This document shows, in pieces, positions 1-8,312 of a DNA stretch of 39,023 nt (its first letter is position 1; the number at the start of each line of letters is the position of its first letter). The DNA is from a bacterium (GTDB lineage Bacteria > Auribacterota > UBA3054). Where the stretch lies: contig JAFYHD010000078.1 of assembly GCA_017539325.1 (NCBI GenBank), positions 1 to 39,023 on the forward strand, read 5' to 3'. The notes beneath the pieces are model-generated. The model worked only from the letters and a program-made list of their open reading frames with translations. It had not been told where the DNA came from and ran no database searches. Made by a program: the position numbers and the translations under genes.

Positions 1-1
1 G

Positions 2-988
2 GCCCTCGACACGACCATGGCCCCCGCCCTTGAATCCGGAAGAAAAGAGATCGTTCCCGACAACATGAAGGGCTTCAACTACGCCTTCGGCAAATACGAC
101 AAGTCCGGAAACTTCGACCCCTACTTCACGCTGCAGACCGATGAAAAGATAAACGACATCAACATTCTTTCAACGCCGTCGATCATCGCCTCCAACAACA
201 AGACGGCCATGATCTCGGTCGGCCAGCAGATCCCTATCGCGCGCTACAGCCGCAGCGGCAGTGACTCCTCTACCAGAGACTACAGCTACGAATACATCGA
301 CGTCAACGTTGAACTGGAGGTCACGCCCAGGATCAACCGCCACAGGGAAGTTTCCCTGGAAGTGCACGTGACCGTCAAAGAGAACGGCGGCGTCGCCTAC
401 GCCAGCGACCCGACCTCGCCTCCCATCATCCTTGACCGCGAAGCGCAGACTGAAGTGGTGGTCCAGGACAGCCACACGCTCGTGATAGGCGGCCTGATCA
501 AAGACTCTACCCAGACGACTCTGTCTGAAATACCGGTCCTCTGTGACATTCCCCTCGTAAAATACCTCTTCCGTTCCGAAGTTAGGAGCCAGTCCAAGAC
601 CGAGCTTATGGTCTTCATAACTCCGACGGTCATTCTCGACTCCTCCGAAGAGGAGGTCCTGACCGAGGAAGTCAAGACGAAGTTCCCGAACGCCATCCGC
701 TTCATCAAGGATGAGACACGAGAGAACCTGACGGACAAGATGAACTCCACCGACCGCCGCAAGACCATCATGGACGATTGGAAAGTCTTCGAAGGCCACT
801 TTGACGACGCCGAATACTATCTGACCGGCAAGAGCCCGAATCAGAACGAGACTATCAAGATGTTCGAGGAGTCCTATTCTCCGAAGACGTCCCCCACTTA
901 CGAGCCTCTCTTCGACTCCTCCGCGGCCAGAAGACAGAAAGCGGAAGAAGAATTCCTCGAAAAAGAACAGGAACTCCTCTCCGAATAA
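2..988 (+). CDS. Type II secretion secretin (GspD-like), C-terminal part, 5' end outside window
   Basis: The reading frame is open from base 2 into a first ATG at 17, so the gene begins upstream of the window and only the C-terminal part is seen. The protein has the conserved secretin-barrel features: a segment STPSIIASNNKTAMISVGQQ, followed by VIGGLIKDSTQTTLSEIPVL and DIPLVKYLFRSE, then ELMVFITPTVI. In the GspD/PilQ family this domain forms the multimeric outer-membrane channel of type II secretion or type IV pilus systems. About 100 charged residues after the barrel form a C-terminal tail of unknown role. The next gene follows after 20 bases and encodes a membrane-anchored coiled-coil protein, perhaps part of the same apparatus. 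Whether this is GspD or PilQ cannot be decided without the N-terminal N-domains. Confidence 0.88.
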   Translation, partial: ALDTTMAPALESGRKEIVPDNMKGFNYAFGKYDKSGNFDPYFTLQTDEKINDINILSTPSIIASNNKTAMISVGQQIPIARYSRSGSDSSTRDYSYEYIDVNVELEVTPRINRHREVSLEVHVTVKENGGVAYASDPTSPPIILDREAQTEVVVQDSHTLVIGGLIKDSTQTTLSEIPVLCDIPLVKYLFRSEVRSQSKTELMVFITPTVILDSSEEEVLTEEVKTKFPNAIRFIKDETRENLTDKMNSTDRRKTIMDDWKVFEGHFDDAEYYLTGKSPNQNETIKMFEESYSPKTSPTYEPLFDSSAARRQKAEEEFLEKEQELLSE

Positions 989-1008
989 AAGCCCCTAAGA
1001 GGTGACAT

Positions 1009-2022
1009 ATGCAAGATGTCTTTGATCCCGATAAAGCCCCGAAAAGGCAGGGCAAAAACGCGTTTGTCGTCAAAAACATTCTGCCGTACCTGAATTCGGC
1101 CCTCATTCTCGTCATCCTCATCATCATTGTTTTCAGCTTGAGAGACAAGAAGGAGCCTGTTTTGCAGACGCCGACCAGCGACGTTCCGCTTACCGTCGCG
1201 GTCGAATCGCTGAACGACCGCATGGAAGTCGTCGACAAGTCTCTTGAGGCCGTCAGGGAAGAGATCCAGAATCTCGCCAGGGACCAGTTCGAGGCCAGAG
1301 CTGAGAAAAACTCGGAAGTCGACGAAGCGCTTGACACCGCTGACGAAAGCAAAGTCATCACTCCGCAGATGGGCTCAAAACTGTTAGCGTCCTCAAAACC
1401 CGTTTCCCTCTCCAAAGATCAGCTCGAAAAGTTCGACGATCTCATCAACAACGATTCCGATTCCGGAGCGAACGTCGGCGCGTTCCTTGACTCCCTTGAC
1501 AATCCGGCTGAAAAGAACGCCTTTTTGAAGGTCCTTCAGAAAAAGGGCGACAACTGGTTTTCTTCTGCCCTGCGTTCCTTAAAGAACAACGACCGCGACA
1601 AAGCAGACCAGCAGCTTGAAACGGCGAAATACTTCTACAACCTCATTACGGAAAAGGGCGACAGTTCTCTCATGACTTCGCACGTGAACGCCAAGCTCTC
1701 CCAATTCGACCTGGAAGTCCAGCGCCAGGAACTGCAGCAGCAGATCAGCGCCCAGAAGAGCGATATGGAGGAGCAGCTGGCGGCCGCCACCAAAAAAGCC
1801 CAGGAAGAGACCGAAAAAGTGCGCGCCGAACTGGAAGCCAAGACCGCCCACAAGGAAACGGCCACGGAAGCGGCGCAGCGTCTTGAGGAGAACCGCAAGC
1901 GCCATTCCGGCATCAAGCAGTACAAAGGGACCAGCCCCACTCCTTACAAGTCCGACTGGGATCCCGACCCGAGAGTCCGCGAAAAGCGCGGCATTATCCA
2001 GCCTAACGAACGCGACGATTGA
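1009..2022 (+). CDS. Membrane-anchored coiled-coil protein of unknown function
   Basis: 337 residues starting at ATG 1009, with a strong Shine-Dalgarno sequence (AGAGGTGA) just upstream. I do not recognise a family. There is one transmembrane segment at about residues 24-44 (NSALILVILIIIVFSL), preceded by a basic N-terminus, so the bulk should be periplasmic or otherwise extracytoplasmic. Predicted coiled coil occurs around residues 65-110 and 225-290, rich in Glu, Lys, Gln and Ala. The position directly downstream of the secretin suggests a role in the secretion apparatus, but this is inference from neighbourhood only. The C-terminus is charged and Pro-rich. Confidence 0.8.
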   Translation: MQDVFDPDKAPKRQGKNAFVVKNILPYLNSALILVILIIIVFSLRDKKEPVLQTPTSDVPLTVAVESLNDRMEVVDKSLEAVREEIQNLARDQFEARAEKNSEVDEALDTADESKVITPQMGSKLLASSKPVSLSKDQLEKFDDLINNDSDSGANVGAFLDSLDNPAEKNAFLKVLQKKGDNWFSSALRSLKNNDRDKADQQLETAKYFYNLITEKGDSSLMTSHVNAKLSQFDLEVQRQELQQQISAQKSDMEEQLAAATKKAQEETEKVRAELEAKTAHKETATEAAQRLEENRKRHSGIKQYKGTSPTPYKSDWDPDPRVREKRGIIQPNERDD

Positions 2023-2041
2023 GCCGCTAAGAAGTTTTAAC

Positions 2042-3475
2042 GTGAGCAAAGATTATTATTCCAATCCTCTTGTCGGCCGTTACGCCGGCGAGCAAATGTC
2101 CCGCCTCTTTTCAGCCCAGAAGCGCCTGGAGACCTGGCGCGCGCTCTGGATAGCCTTAGCCGACGAGGAACGCAAACTGGGACTCCCCATAACTAAAAAG
2201 CAGGTTGAGGAATTGGAGAAATACGCGACCGACATCAACTTCGACGTCGCGGAGAAATACGAAAGAGAAGTGCGCCACGACGTCATGGCTCACGTCAAGG
2301 CCTACGGCGACCAGGCTAAGAGCGCGGCCGGCATAATCCATCTCGGCGCCACCAGCTGCTACGTCACCGACAACGCCGACCTCGTTATCTACAGGGATGC
2401 TCTGAAACTCATTTCCGACCATCTGGTGGACGTTATGAAAGCCCTGGCCGCCTTCGCGAACAAGTACCGCAAGATGCCGACTCTGGGCTTCACGCACCTG
2501 CAGCCCGCGCAGCTCACGACCGTCGGCAAGCGCGCCTCGCTTTGGCTCCAGGACCTGCAGCTCGACTTTGAGAACGTCCAGTTCGCCATAAACAAGCTTA
2601 GGTTCCGCGGCATCAAAGGAACGACCGGAACGCAGGCCAGCTTCATGGAGCTCTTCAAGGGCGACCAAAAGAAGATCAAAAAACTCGACCACGCGCTGGC
2701 GAAACGCTTCGGCTTCGCCGAATCCTACCCGGTGGGCGGACAGACTTACCCGAGGAAAGTTGACGCCGACGTTCTGCATCCCCTTGTGACGCTGGCTCTC
2801 TCCGCCTGCAAAATGACCAACGACATCAGGTATCTCCAATCCATCAACGAAATTGAGGAACCGTTTGGCAAAAAGCAGATCGGCTCCTCCGCCATGGCTT
2901 ACAAGAGAAACCCCATGCGCTGCGAACGCACCGCCTCTCTGTCCAGGCTGATACTCTCCCTGGCCACGAGCCCTCAGCTCATCGCCTCCACGCAGTTCCT
3001 GGAGAGAACGCTGGACGACTCCGCCAACCGCCGCATCTCCATTCCCGAAGCCTTCCTGGCCGCCGACGCCGTTCTCGCCATTCTGAAGAACGTCTGCTCC
3101 GGCCTGGTCGTCTATCCCAAAGTCATCGCCAAGAGAGTCAGTGACAATCTCCCCTTCATGGCGACCGAAGCCATCATCATGGAAGCGGTGGCCCGCGGCA
3201 AGAGCCGCCAGGACGTCCACGAGGCGATCCGCTGCAATTCCATGGAGACGGTCAAGCAAGTCCGCTCCGGCGGCGTAAACGACCTTATTCAGCGTTTGGG
3301 CAACGACCCCGCCATCGGAATATCGGAAAAAGAGATAAGGGCCATTCTGGACCCCCTGCGCTTCACAGGGCGCGCCGCCGACCAGGTCAGCGATTACTTG
3401 AAAGAGGTTATCGGCCCGATGCTGCGCCGTTACCGCCGTTATTTCCCGGCGGAGGAAGCCCAAGTCAAATATTAA
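2042..3475 (+). CDS. purB: Adenylosuccinate lyase
   Basis: Catalyses two steps of purine biosynthesis, splitting fumarate from SAICAR and from adenylosuccinate. The fumarate-lyase signature GSSAMAYKRNP is present, as is LGFTHLQPAQLTTVGKRA around the substrate site. The protein is about 477 residues and resembles the longer ADSL type rather than the E. coli type. I chose GTG 2042 because homology begins at DYYSNPLVGRYAG immediately after it; the frame stays open further upstream to 1883, but that part overlaps the preceding gene in another frame and is not conserved in character. An AAGAAG run lies about 8 bases before the GTG. The next gene starts one base after the stop, so the two are probably cotranscribed. 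Confidence 0.95.
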   Translation: MSKDYYSNPLVGRYAGEQMSRLFSAQKRLETWRALWIALADEERKLGLPITKKQVEELEKYATDINFDVAEKYEREVRHDVMAHVKAYGDQAKSAAGIIHLGATSCYVTDNADLVIYRDALKLISDHLVDVMKALAAFANKYRKMPTLGFTHLQPAQLTTVGKRASLWLQDLQLDFENVQFAINKLRFRGIKGTTGTQASFMELFKGDQKKIKKLDHALAKRFGFAESYPVGGQTYPRKVDADVLHPLVTLALSACKMTNDIRYLQSINEIEEPFGKKQIGSSAMAYKRNPMRCERTASLSRLILSLATSPQLIASTQFLERTLDDSANRRISIPEAFLAADAVLAILKNVCSGLVVYPKVIAKRVSDNLPFMATEAIIMEAVARGKSRQDVHEAIRCNSMETVKQVRSGGVNDLIQRLGNDPAIGISEKEIRAILDPLRFTGRAADQVSDYLKEVIGPMLRRYRRYFPAEEAQVKY

Positions 3476-3476
3476 G

Positions 3477-4529
3477 GTGGCCCTGCGTTTTGAAAATATC
3501 CCGGATCTAACGAACGACCCTTTCGCGGACGTTTCGGAACAGATAAAGGATATCGAGCCGCTCTGCTTCGATAAAGGCGAAGACAACACTTTTGTCGCCT
3601 GTTTCAGGCGCTACCTTTCGGCCTGCGGCGAAAACTACCCCTACTGGCTCTTGATGGCCGCGTCCGGCGCCGCTTTCCGCCTTCAGATCCACTACGCCGG
3701 CTGGCGCCTCGTTTCCTTGGACGCCGCCTGCGGCATGAACCTTCTTCCCGAGCTTTACGAGACCTTCGGCCATGAACTGATGGAACGCTGGATCTGCGCT
3801 TCCAGGGAACGCCACGAAGCCGTCAAATTCGAGATACTGGATCATCTCAGGGAAGGCCGCCCCGTCATAGGCTTAGGGCTCGACGGCTACGCCCGCTACG
3901 GGCTCGTAACCGGGATCAGGCCGGGCGGCATCCTTATCGCCCAGGACTACTCCCTCAGCTTCTACCCTCATCCCGTTTCCGAAGAAATGGTCTGGTGTTA
4001 TTTCCTGTCCCAGAAGGACAAGAAGAAAAAATCGCCGGATGAAAAAGCGCTTTTCATTAAAGGCTTTCAAAATGCCATTAAAATGGCGAAGCTCGAGCGA
4101 GTCCACGGCTACTACCTCGGGCAGACCGCCTACGACTATTGGTACGCCACGCTCGTCAATCCCCAGCACCACGATCCCATGAGCCAAGACTGGCGCGCCC
4201 AGGAACGCAACGAGGGCAACTACCAGCTCTTGAAAGATCTTCTGCACGCGAGGACCCAGGCCGCCAGATTCTGCCGCGAGGCCGCTATCGCTTTCCCCGA
4301 ATGCGAGACCTTCGCCTTAGCCTGCGCCTCCTGCTACGACGGGATAGGCGAAGAGATCCGCCCCTTCTTTGAGCGCCGCATCGTAAGACCCGCCTCGCAC
4401 ATCGGGATAGGCCGTCCCTGGACGCTCCGCGAACGCAGACTGCAGGCCAAAGCCCTAAGAAGAATAGCCGACATAGAAATGCGCCTCCTTCCGCTTTTGG
4501 AAGCGACGCTGAACACTCTGCAAGGATAG
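3477..4529 (+). CDS. Uncharacterised protein in purine/nucleotidase operon
   Basis: 350 residues from a GTG start one base after the purB stop. I do not recognise the family with confidence. No signal peptide or transmembrane segment is seen. The N-terminal half has a conserved-looking Cys in LSACGENYPYWLL and a segment GRPVIGLGLDGYARYGLVTG followed by GGILIAQDYS. This layout loosely resembles papain-fold C39/BtrH-type domains, with a Cys followed later by a beta-rich segment. The expected catalytic His cannot be placed, so that is only a possibility. The C-terminal half is helical and rich in aromatic and Arg residues. It lies between purB and the nucleotidase gene with 1-2 base gaps, so it is very likely a real, cotranscribed gene. 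Confidence 0.75.
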   Translation: MALRFENIPDLTNDPFADVSEQIKDIEPLCFDKGEDNTFVACFRRYLSACGENYPYWLLMAASGAAFRLQIHYAGWRLVSLDAACGMNLLPELYETFGHELMERWICASRERHEAVKFEILDHLREGRPVIGLGLDGYARYGLVTGIRPGGILIAQDYSLSFYPHPVSEEMVWCYFLSQKDKKKKSPDEKALFIKGFQNAIKMAKLERVHGYYLGQTAYDYWYATLVNPQHHDPMSQDWRAQERNEGNYQLLKDLLHARTQAARFCREAAIAFPECETFALACASCYDGIGEEIRPFFERRIVRPASHIGIGRPWTLRERRLQAKALRRIADIEMRLLPLLEATLNTLQG

Positions 4530-4531
4530 AA

Positions 4532-5506
4532 ATGCAATATCAGACTGAACTCTTGACCGCCAAAAGCGCCCTGCGCCAAGCCGCGCTGTTGACCAGCGCC
4601 GTACAGAAAAAACTTCTGGAAAAAGACGTCCTGGAAAAAGAGGACCGCTCGCCCGTCACCGTCGCCGACTTCGGTTCGCAGGCCATCGTCAATTACGTTC
4701 TGGCCAACAGTTTCCCCACTGACAAAATGATTGCGGAAGAAGGCTCGGAGGAATTGCGGAAGCCCGAGAACGAAAAGCTTTTCCTGCATCTGGAGGAAGA
4801 AGTCAAAAAGATCGTTCCCCTTTCCGGAGAAGCGATCTTAAGATCCATCGACCACGGCAGGACAGACGATCCCAAAGCCCTCTCCCGCTTCTGGACACTG
4901 GACCCAATAGACGGCACCAAGGGCTTCCTTAGAGGCGACCACTACGCCATCGCCCTGGCGCTCATAGAAAATGGCGAAGTCAAAGCCGCGGCCCTCGCTT
5001 GCCCGAACATGCAAGCTCCCAACGGGGAGACCGGACTTCTCTGTTTGGCAAGCGAAAATCAGAAGACCGTCTTCACATCGCTTTTCACGGACAGCCCCAA
5101 CGTCGAGGCAACAGAAGCGCTGAACAAAAATTTCGCGGAGGCCGTCATCTGCGAATCCGTCGAGAGCGGCCACACCTCGCATTCAAGAGCGGAAAAGATA
5201 AGGGAAAGCCTCGGCGTGCAGGCCGAGCCCTTCCGCATCGACAGTCAGTGCAAATACGCTTCCGTGGCTCTGGGCCTCTCCGACATCTACCTGAGGCTTC
5301 CGAAAAGTTTGGAATACAAAGAAAAGATCTGGGACCACGCCGCGGGATATCTGATCGTTAAATCCGCCGGCGGCTCAGTCACGGATACCTTGGGAAGAAA
5401 AGTGGACTTCTCCACTCCCCCTCTTTTAGAGAACGACCTCGGCATCGTCGCCTCCCGTTCCGTTGACCACGCGAAACTTATAGAAGCGGTGAAAGCGAGC
5501 GCTTAA
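4532..5506 (+). CDS. 3'(2'),5'-bisphosphate nucleotidase (Hal2/CysQ family)
   Basis: 324-residue member of the lithium-sensitive phosphomonoesterase superfamily. The metal-binding motif WTLDPIDGTKGFLRG is characteristic of PAP phosphatases, and the second metal motif is IWDHAAGYLIVKSAGG. An upstream IAEEG segment supplies a further metal-binding acid. The enzyme converts 3'-phosphoadenosine 5'-phosphate to AMP, removing an inhibitor produced by sulfate activation and transfer. The length and the LRGDHYAIALALI region look more like the eukaryotic/plant Hal2/SAL1 type than the shorter E. coli CysQ. It starts at ATG 4532, two bases after the previous stop, and its TAA shares one base with the next ATG. 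An inositol-phosphatase activity is possible but less likely given DGTKGF. Confidence 0.9.
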   Translation: MQYQTELLTAKSALRQAALLTSAVQKKLLEKDVLEKEDRSPVTVADFGSQAIVNYVLANSFPTDKMIAEEGSEELRKPENEKLFLHLEEEVKKIVPLSGEAILRSIDHGRTDDPKALSRFWTLDPIDGTKGFLRGDHYAIALALIENGEVKAAALACPNMQAPNGETGLLCLASENQKTVFTSLFTDSPNVEATEALNKNFAEAVICESVESGHTSHSRAEKIRESLGVQAEPFRIDSQCKYASVALGLSDIYLRLPKSLEYKEKIWDHAAGYLIVKSAGGSVTDTLGRKVDFSTPPLLENDLGIVASRSVDHAKLIEAVKASA

Positions 5507-6102
5507 TGGAAACTTATCTTACCATCAAAGAAAGCCGGGAAGCGGAAATGACGGAACAGCGTTCCCGCTTCCTCTCCTACATCTCCCCCGCCAAGGATAA
5601 GGAGGAAGTGGAGGCTTTCCTTGCCAGGATAAGATCCATGCATCCCCAGGCCACGCATGTCTGCTGGGCCTACAACATAGGCGCCCCGGACAATCCATCC
5701 TCCTATTACAGCGACGACGGCGAACCTTCCGGCACCGCGGGGCAACCGATACTGCAGAGCATCAAGCACGAAAAACTCGACAACGTCGTCTTGGCGGTCG
5801 TCAGGTATTTCGGCGGCATAAAGCTGGGCGTAAGAGGCCTCATCGACACCTACCGCGCCGCCGCGCAGCTTGCCGTCGCAAAATGCCAGATCATAGAAGA
5901 AAAAGCCAAAACAGAACTTCCCTTCTCCTGCTCGTACCAGGCATACAATACCCTCCTCTACAAGGTCGAGCAAATGGAAGGCGCGATCGTTTCCCCAACT
6001 TTCGGGGAAAAAATTGAAGGCGTGATAGTGATCCCCCGCGCCAGGAAGCAGGAGCTGGAAAACATCATAAAAGATCTCACAGGTTATGGACCTCCTAAAT
6101 AA
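5506..6102 (+). CDS. YigZ/IMPACT family protein
   Basis: 198 residues with the UPF0029/IMPACT signature: SRFLSYISPAKDKEEVEAFL, then HPQATHVCWAYNIG, SDDGEPSGTAGQPI and VVRYFGGIKLGVRGLIDTY. The family is widespread; eukaryotic IMPACT regulates Gcn2, whereas the bacterial YigZ role is poorly defined and may involve translation or nucleotide binding. The start ATG overlaps the stop of the nucleotidase gene by one base, and the 3' end overlaps the following transporter gene by 17 bases, consistent with one operon. Length and domain are complete. Confidence 0.92.
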   Translation: METYLTIKESREAEMTEQRSRFLSYISPAKDKEEVEAFLARIRSMHPQATHVCWAYNIGAPDNPSSYYSDDGEPSGTAGQPILQSIKHEKLDNVVLAVVRYFGGIKLGVRGLIDTYRAAAQLAVAKCQIIEEKAKTELPFSCSYQAYNTLLYKVEQMEGAIVSPTFGEKIEGVIVIPRARKQELENIIKDLTGYGPPK

Positions 6103-7024
6103 ATTCTTCGGAAAGCACATGAGCGCGATCATCCTTCTGGCCTCTGTTGTCGCGCTTGTCTATCCCCCATCTTTCCTCTGGGTCAAGACCGGTTGGATCA
6201 ACTATCTGTTGATGCTCATCATGTTCGGCATGGGCATGACGCTGAAGCCGGAGGCATTCCTTTTCGTTTTCAAAAGGCCGCTGGATATTTTGACCGGCAC
6301 CCTGGCGCAGTTCATCATCATGCCGCTTTTGGCCTACGCCATTTCAAAAGGCTTTAGGCTCGAAGCAGGGCTTATGGCCGGCATGATCTTGGTGGGCGCC
6401 TGCCCGGGCGGCACAGCCAGTAACGTCATCACCTACCTTGCCAAAGGAGATGTGGCGCTCTCCGTCGCCATGACGAGCGTCAACACGCTTTTGGCGCCGC
6501 TGCTTACTCCTCTGATCACCTATATGCTCCTGAAGGCGACCGTGCAAGTCGACGTTTGCGCCATGTTCTTTTCCATCATAAAGGTCGTCATAATTCCCAT
6601 AGCGCTCGGCCTCACGCTTAACAAATTCTTCGAAAAAGCCTGCGAAAAAATGACCAATTTTCTCCCGGTCTTCTCCATAATCTGCATAACGCTGACAGTG
6701 GCGTCCGTCATCTCCCACAACGCAGAAGAGATCAGGCGGACGGGAGCTATAATCCTGATCGCCGTAATGGCCCACAACCTGCTCGGCTTCCTGATAGGCT
6801 ACCTTTTGGGACTGGTTTTGAAAATGGCGCCGCAAAAGAGAAGAACGCTTTCCATCGAGGTCGGCATGCAGAATTCCGGACTGGCCGTCTCGCTTGCCAA
6901 AACATCCTTCCCCGACCTTGCCATGGCCACCGTTCCGGGCGCGATATTTTCCGTTTGGCACAACTTATCCGGAGCGTTTTTAGCCAGTGTTTTCAGACGG
7001 CTTGAAAGCAAGCAAGACTCTTGA
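6086..7024 (+). CDS. Bile acid:sodium symporter family transporter
   Basis: 312-residue integral membrane protein with about nine to ten hydrophobic segments. Family motifs of the BASS/SLC10 fold are present: GACPGGTASNVITYLAKGD, followed by LSVAMTSVNTLLAPLLTPL and later EVGMQNSGLAVSLAK. These form the crossing helices that bind Na+ and substrate. Bacterial members carry bile acids, pyruvate, pantothenate or other organic anions; the substrate here cannot be read from sequence. The ATG at 6086 overlaps the end of the YigZ gene, and no strong Shine-Dalgarno sequence is present, suggesting translational coupling. The gene ends at 7024, on top of the probable fabF promoter. Confidence 0.92.
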   Translation: MDLLNKFFGKHMSAIILLASVVALVYPPSFLWVKTGWINYLLMLIMFGMGMTLKPEAFLFVFKRPLDILTGTLAQFIIMPLLAYAISKGFRLEAGLMAGMILVGACPGGTASNVITYLAKGDVALSVAMTSVNTLLAPLLTPLITYMLLKATVQVDVCAMFFSIIKVVIIPIALGLTLNKFFEKACEKMTNFLPVFSIICITLTVASVISHNAEEIRRTGAIILIAVMAHNLLGFLIGYLLGLVLKMAPQKRRTLSIEVGMQNSGLAVSLAKTSFPDLAMATVPGAIFSVWHNLSGAFLASVFRRLESKQDS

Positions 7025-7050
7025 ATTTCAAGTAGTTCATAGGGTATAAT
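7021..7050 (+). promoter_or_regulatory. Probable fabF promoter, possibly giving a leaderless transcript
   Basis: TTGAAT at 7021-7026 and a perfect TATAAT at 7045-7050 are separated by 18 bases. The fabF ATG is at 7059, only 8 bases after the -10 box, so transcription would start at or within a couple of bases of the ATG. The AGGA directly before the ATG is too close to serve as a ribosome binding site, which fits leaderless initiation. Confidence 0.65.
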
Positions 7051-7058
7051 ATAAGGAT

Positions 7059-8312
7059 ATGAAAGATAGTGAAAGAATAGTAGTTACCGGTCTTGGCGCC
7101 GTCGCCCCCACGGGCTACGGAGTCAAAGAGAACTGGGACAGCGTCATAAACGGCAGATCCGGCATCGGCCCCATCACGCTTTTCGATTCCACCGATAACA
7201 AGGTCCACATCGCCGGCGAATGCCATTACGATCCTTCCCCTGGCGGATTCAGTGAAAGAGACGCCGCCCGCTACGACCGCTCCGTCCTCCACGCCGTCAA
7301 CGCCGGCTTGGAAGCCGTCAGGGACAGCGGCATAGATTTCGCCAATAGAGGCGACAATCACGACGTCTGCATAATCATGGGCTCCGGCATCGGCGGCATT
7401 GACAACATCCAGAAGACCTGCGGCGTCATGTTTGAAAAAGGCCCGGGCCGCGTCACGCCCTTCCTCGTTCCTTCCGGCACAGCGGACGTCGGCGCGCACA
7501 CGATAGCCATGCGCCTTGGCATCCACGGCATCACCTGCGGCGTGGCCACGGCCTGCGCTTCCGGCAACGACGCTATCTCCACCGCTTTCTTAAGATTGAG
7601 AGGCGGCTTTGAGCAGGTCGCTATCTGCGGCGGCTCCGAAGCCCCCGTCTGCAAACTTTCCATCGCCACCTTCGCCAATATGAAGGCCCTCTCGAGCTGG
7701 GACGGCGACGGCGATCCCAAAAGGGTGAGCCGACCCTTCGACCGCAATAGATCCGGCTTCGTCATTTCCGAAGGCGCCGGCGTCATCGTGCTTGAAACGC
7801 TCGAGCATGCCAAGAAGAGAGGCGCCCGCATCTACTGCGAATTAGGCGGCGTCGGCCAGTCCACGGACGCCTACCACGTCACGGCCCCCGAGCCCACCGG
7901 CTCCTTCGTTTCCCTTGCCATGCGTCAGGCCCTGGAAAGAGCTGAAGTTGACCCCAACACCGTGGATTACATCAACGCCCACGGCACTAGCACGCACCAC
8001 AACGACGTGATGGAAACGAACGCTATCAAGACCGTCTTCGGCGAACACGCCAGAGAGCTCTGCGTCTCTTCCACGAAATCCATGACCGGGCACTGCGTGG
8101 CCGGCTGCGGCGGCATCGAGGCCGTCTTCTGCGTCAAAGCCATCGAGACCGGCATCGTTCCCCCGACCATCAACTACGAGGAACCGGACCCTGAATGCGA
8201 CCTGGACTACGTTCCCAACAAAGCCAGGGAATTGAAGGTCCGCGCGGCCCTGTCCGACACCTTCGGCTTCGGCGGCCACAACGCCGTCCTCTGCTTCAAG
8301 CGCTTTGAGTAA
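7059..8312 (+). CDS. fabF: 3-oxoacyl-[acyl-carrier-protein] synthase II
   Basis: 417-residue condensing enzyme of fatty acid elongation, decarboxylating malonyl-ACP and joining it to acyl-ACP. The catalytic triad is Cys166 in ATACAS, His308 in YINAHGTST and His345 in SMTGH, with Lys340 just before. The start is fixed by homology of RIVVTGLGAVAPTG to the N-terminus of FabF. The protein has more cysteines than usual (for example GHCVAGCGG, where most FabF have a small or hydrophobic residue). It is preceded by a promoter and overlaps the NUDIX-HemW gene by 8 bases. No acpP or fabG is next to it, so this is an isolated fabF; a KS domain of a secondary pathway is less likely because length and motifs match housekeeping FabF. 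Confidence 0.95.
   Translation: MKDSERIVVTGLGAVAPTGYGVKENWDSVINGRSGIGPITLFDSTDNKVHIAGECHYDPSPGGFSERDAARYDRSVLHAVNAGLEAVRDSGIDFANRGDNHDVCIIMGSGIGGIDNIQKTCGVMFEKGPGRVTPFLVPSGTADVGAHTIAMRLGIHGITCGVATACASGNDAISTAFLRLRGGFEQVAICGGSEAPVCKLSIATFANMKALSSWDGDGDPKRVSRPFDRNRSGFVISEGAGVIVLETLEHAKKRGARIYCELGGVGQSTDAYHVTAPEPTGSFVSLAMRQALERAEVDPNTVDYINAHGTSTHHNDVMETNAIKTVFGEHARELCVSSTKSMTGHCVAGCGGIEAVFCVKAIETGIVPPTINYEEPDPECDLDYVPNKARELKVRAALSDTFGFGGHNAVLCFKRFE

Noticed and set aside
1883-2041. Upstream extension of the purB reading frame
   Set aside because: It overlaps the end of the preceding gene in another frame, shows low-complexity Ser/Thr/Ala composition, and lies before the point where adenylosuccinate lyase homology begins.
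2156-3589. Long antisense open frame opposite purB
   Set aside because: It is a shadow of the purB coding sequence caused by high GC; the + strand protein matches a known enzyme throughout. The same holds for other long antisense frames opposite clear genes.
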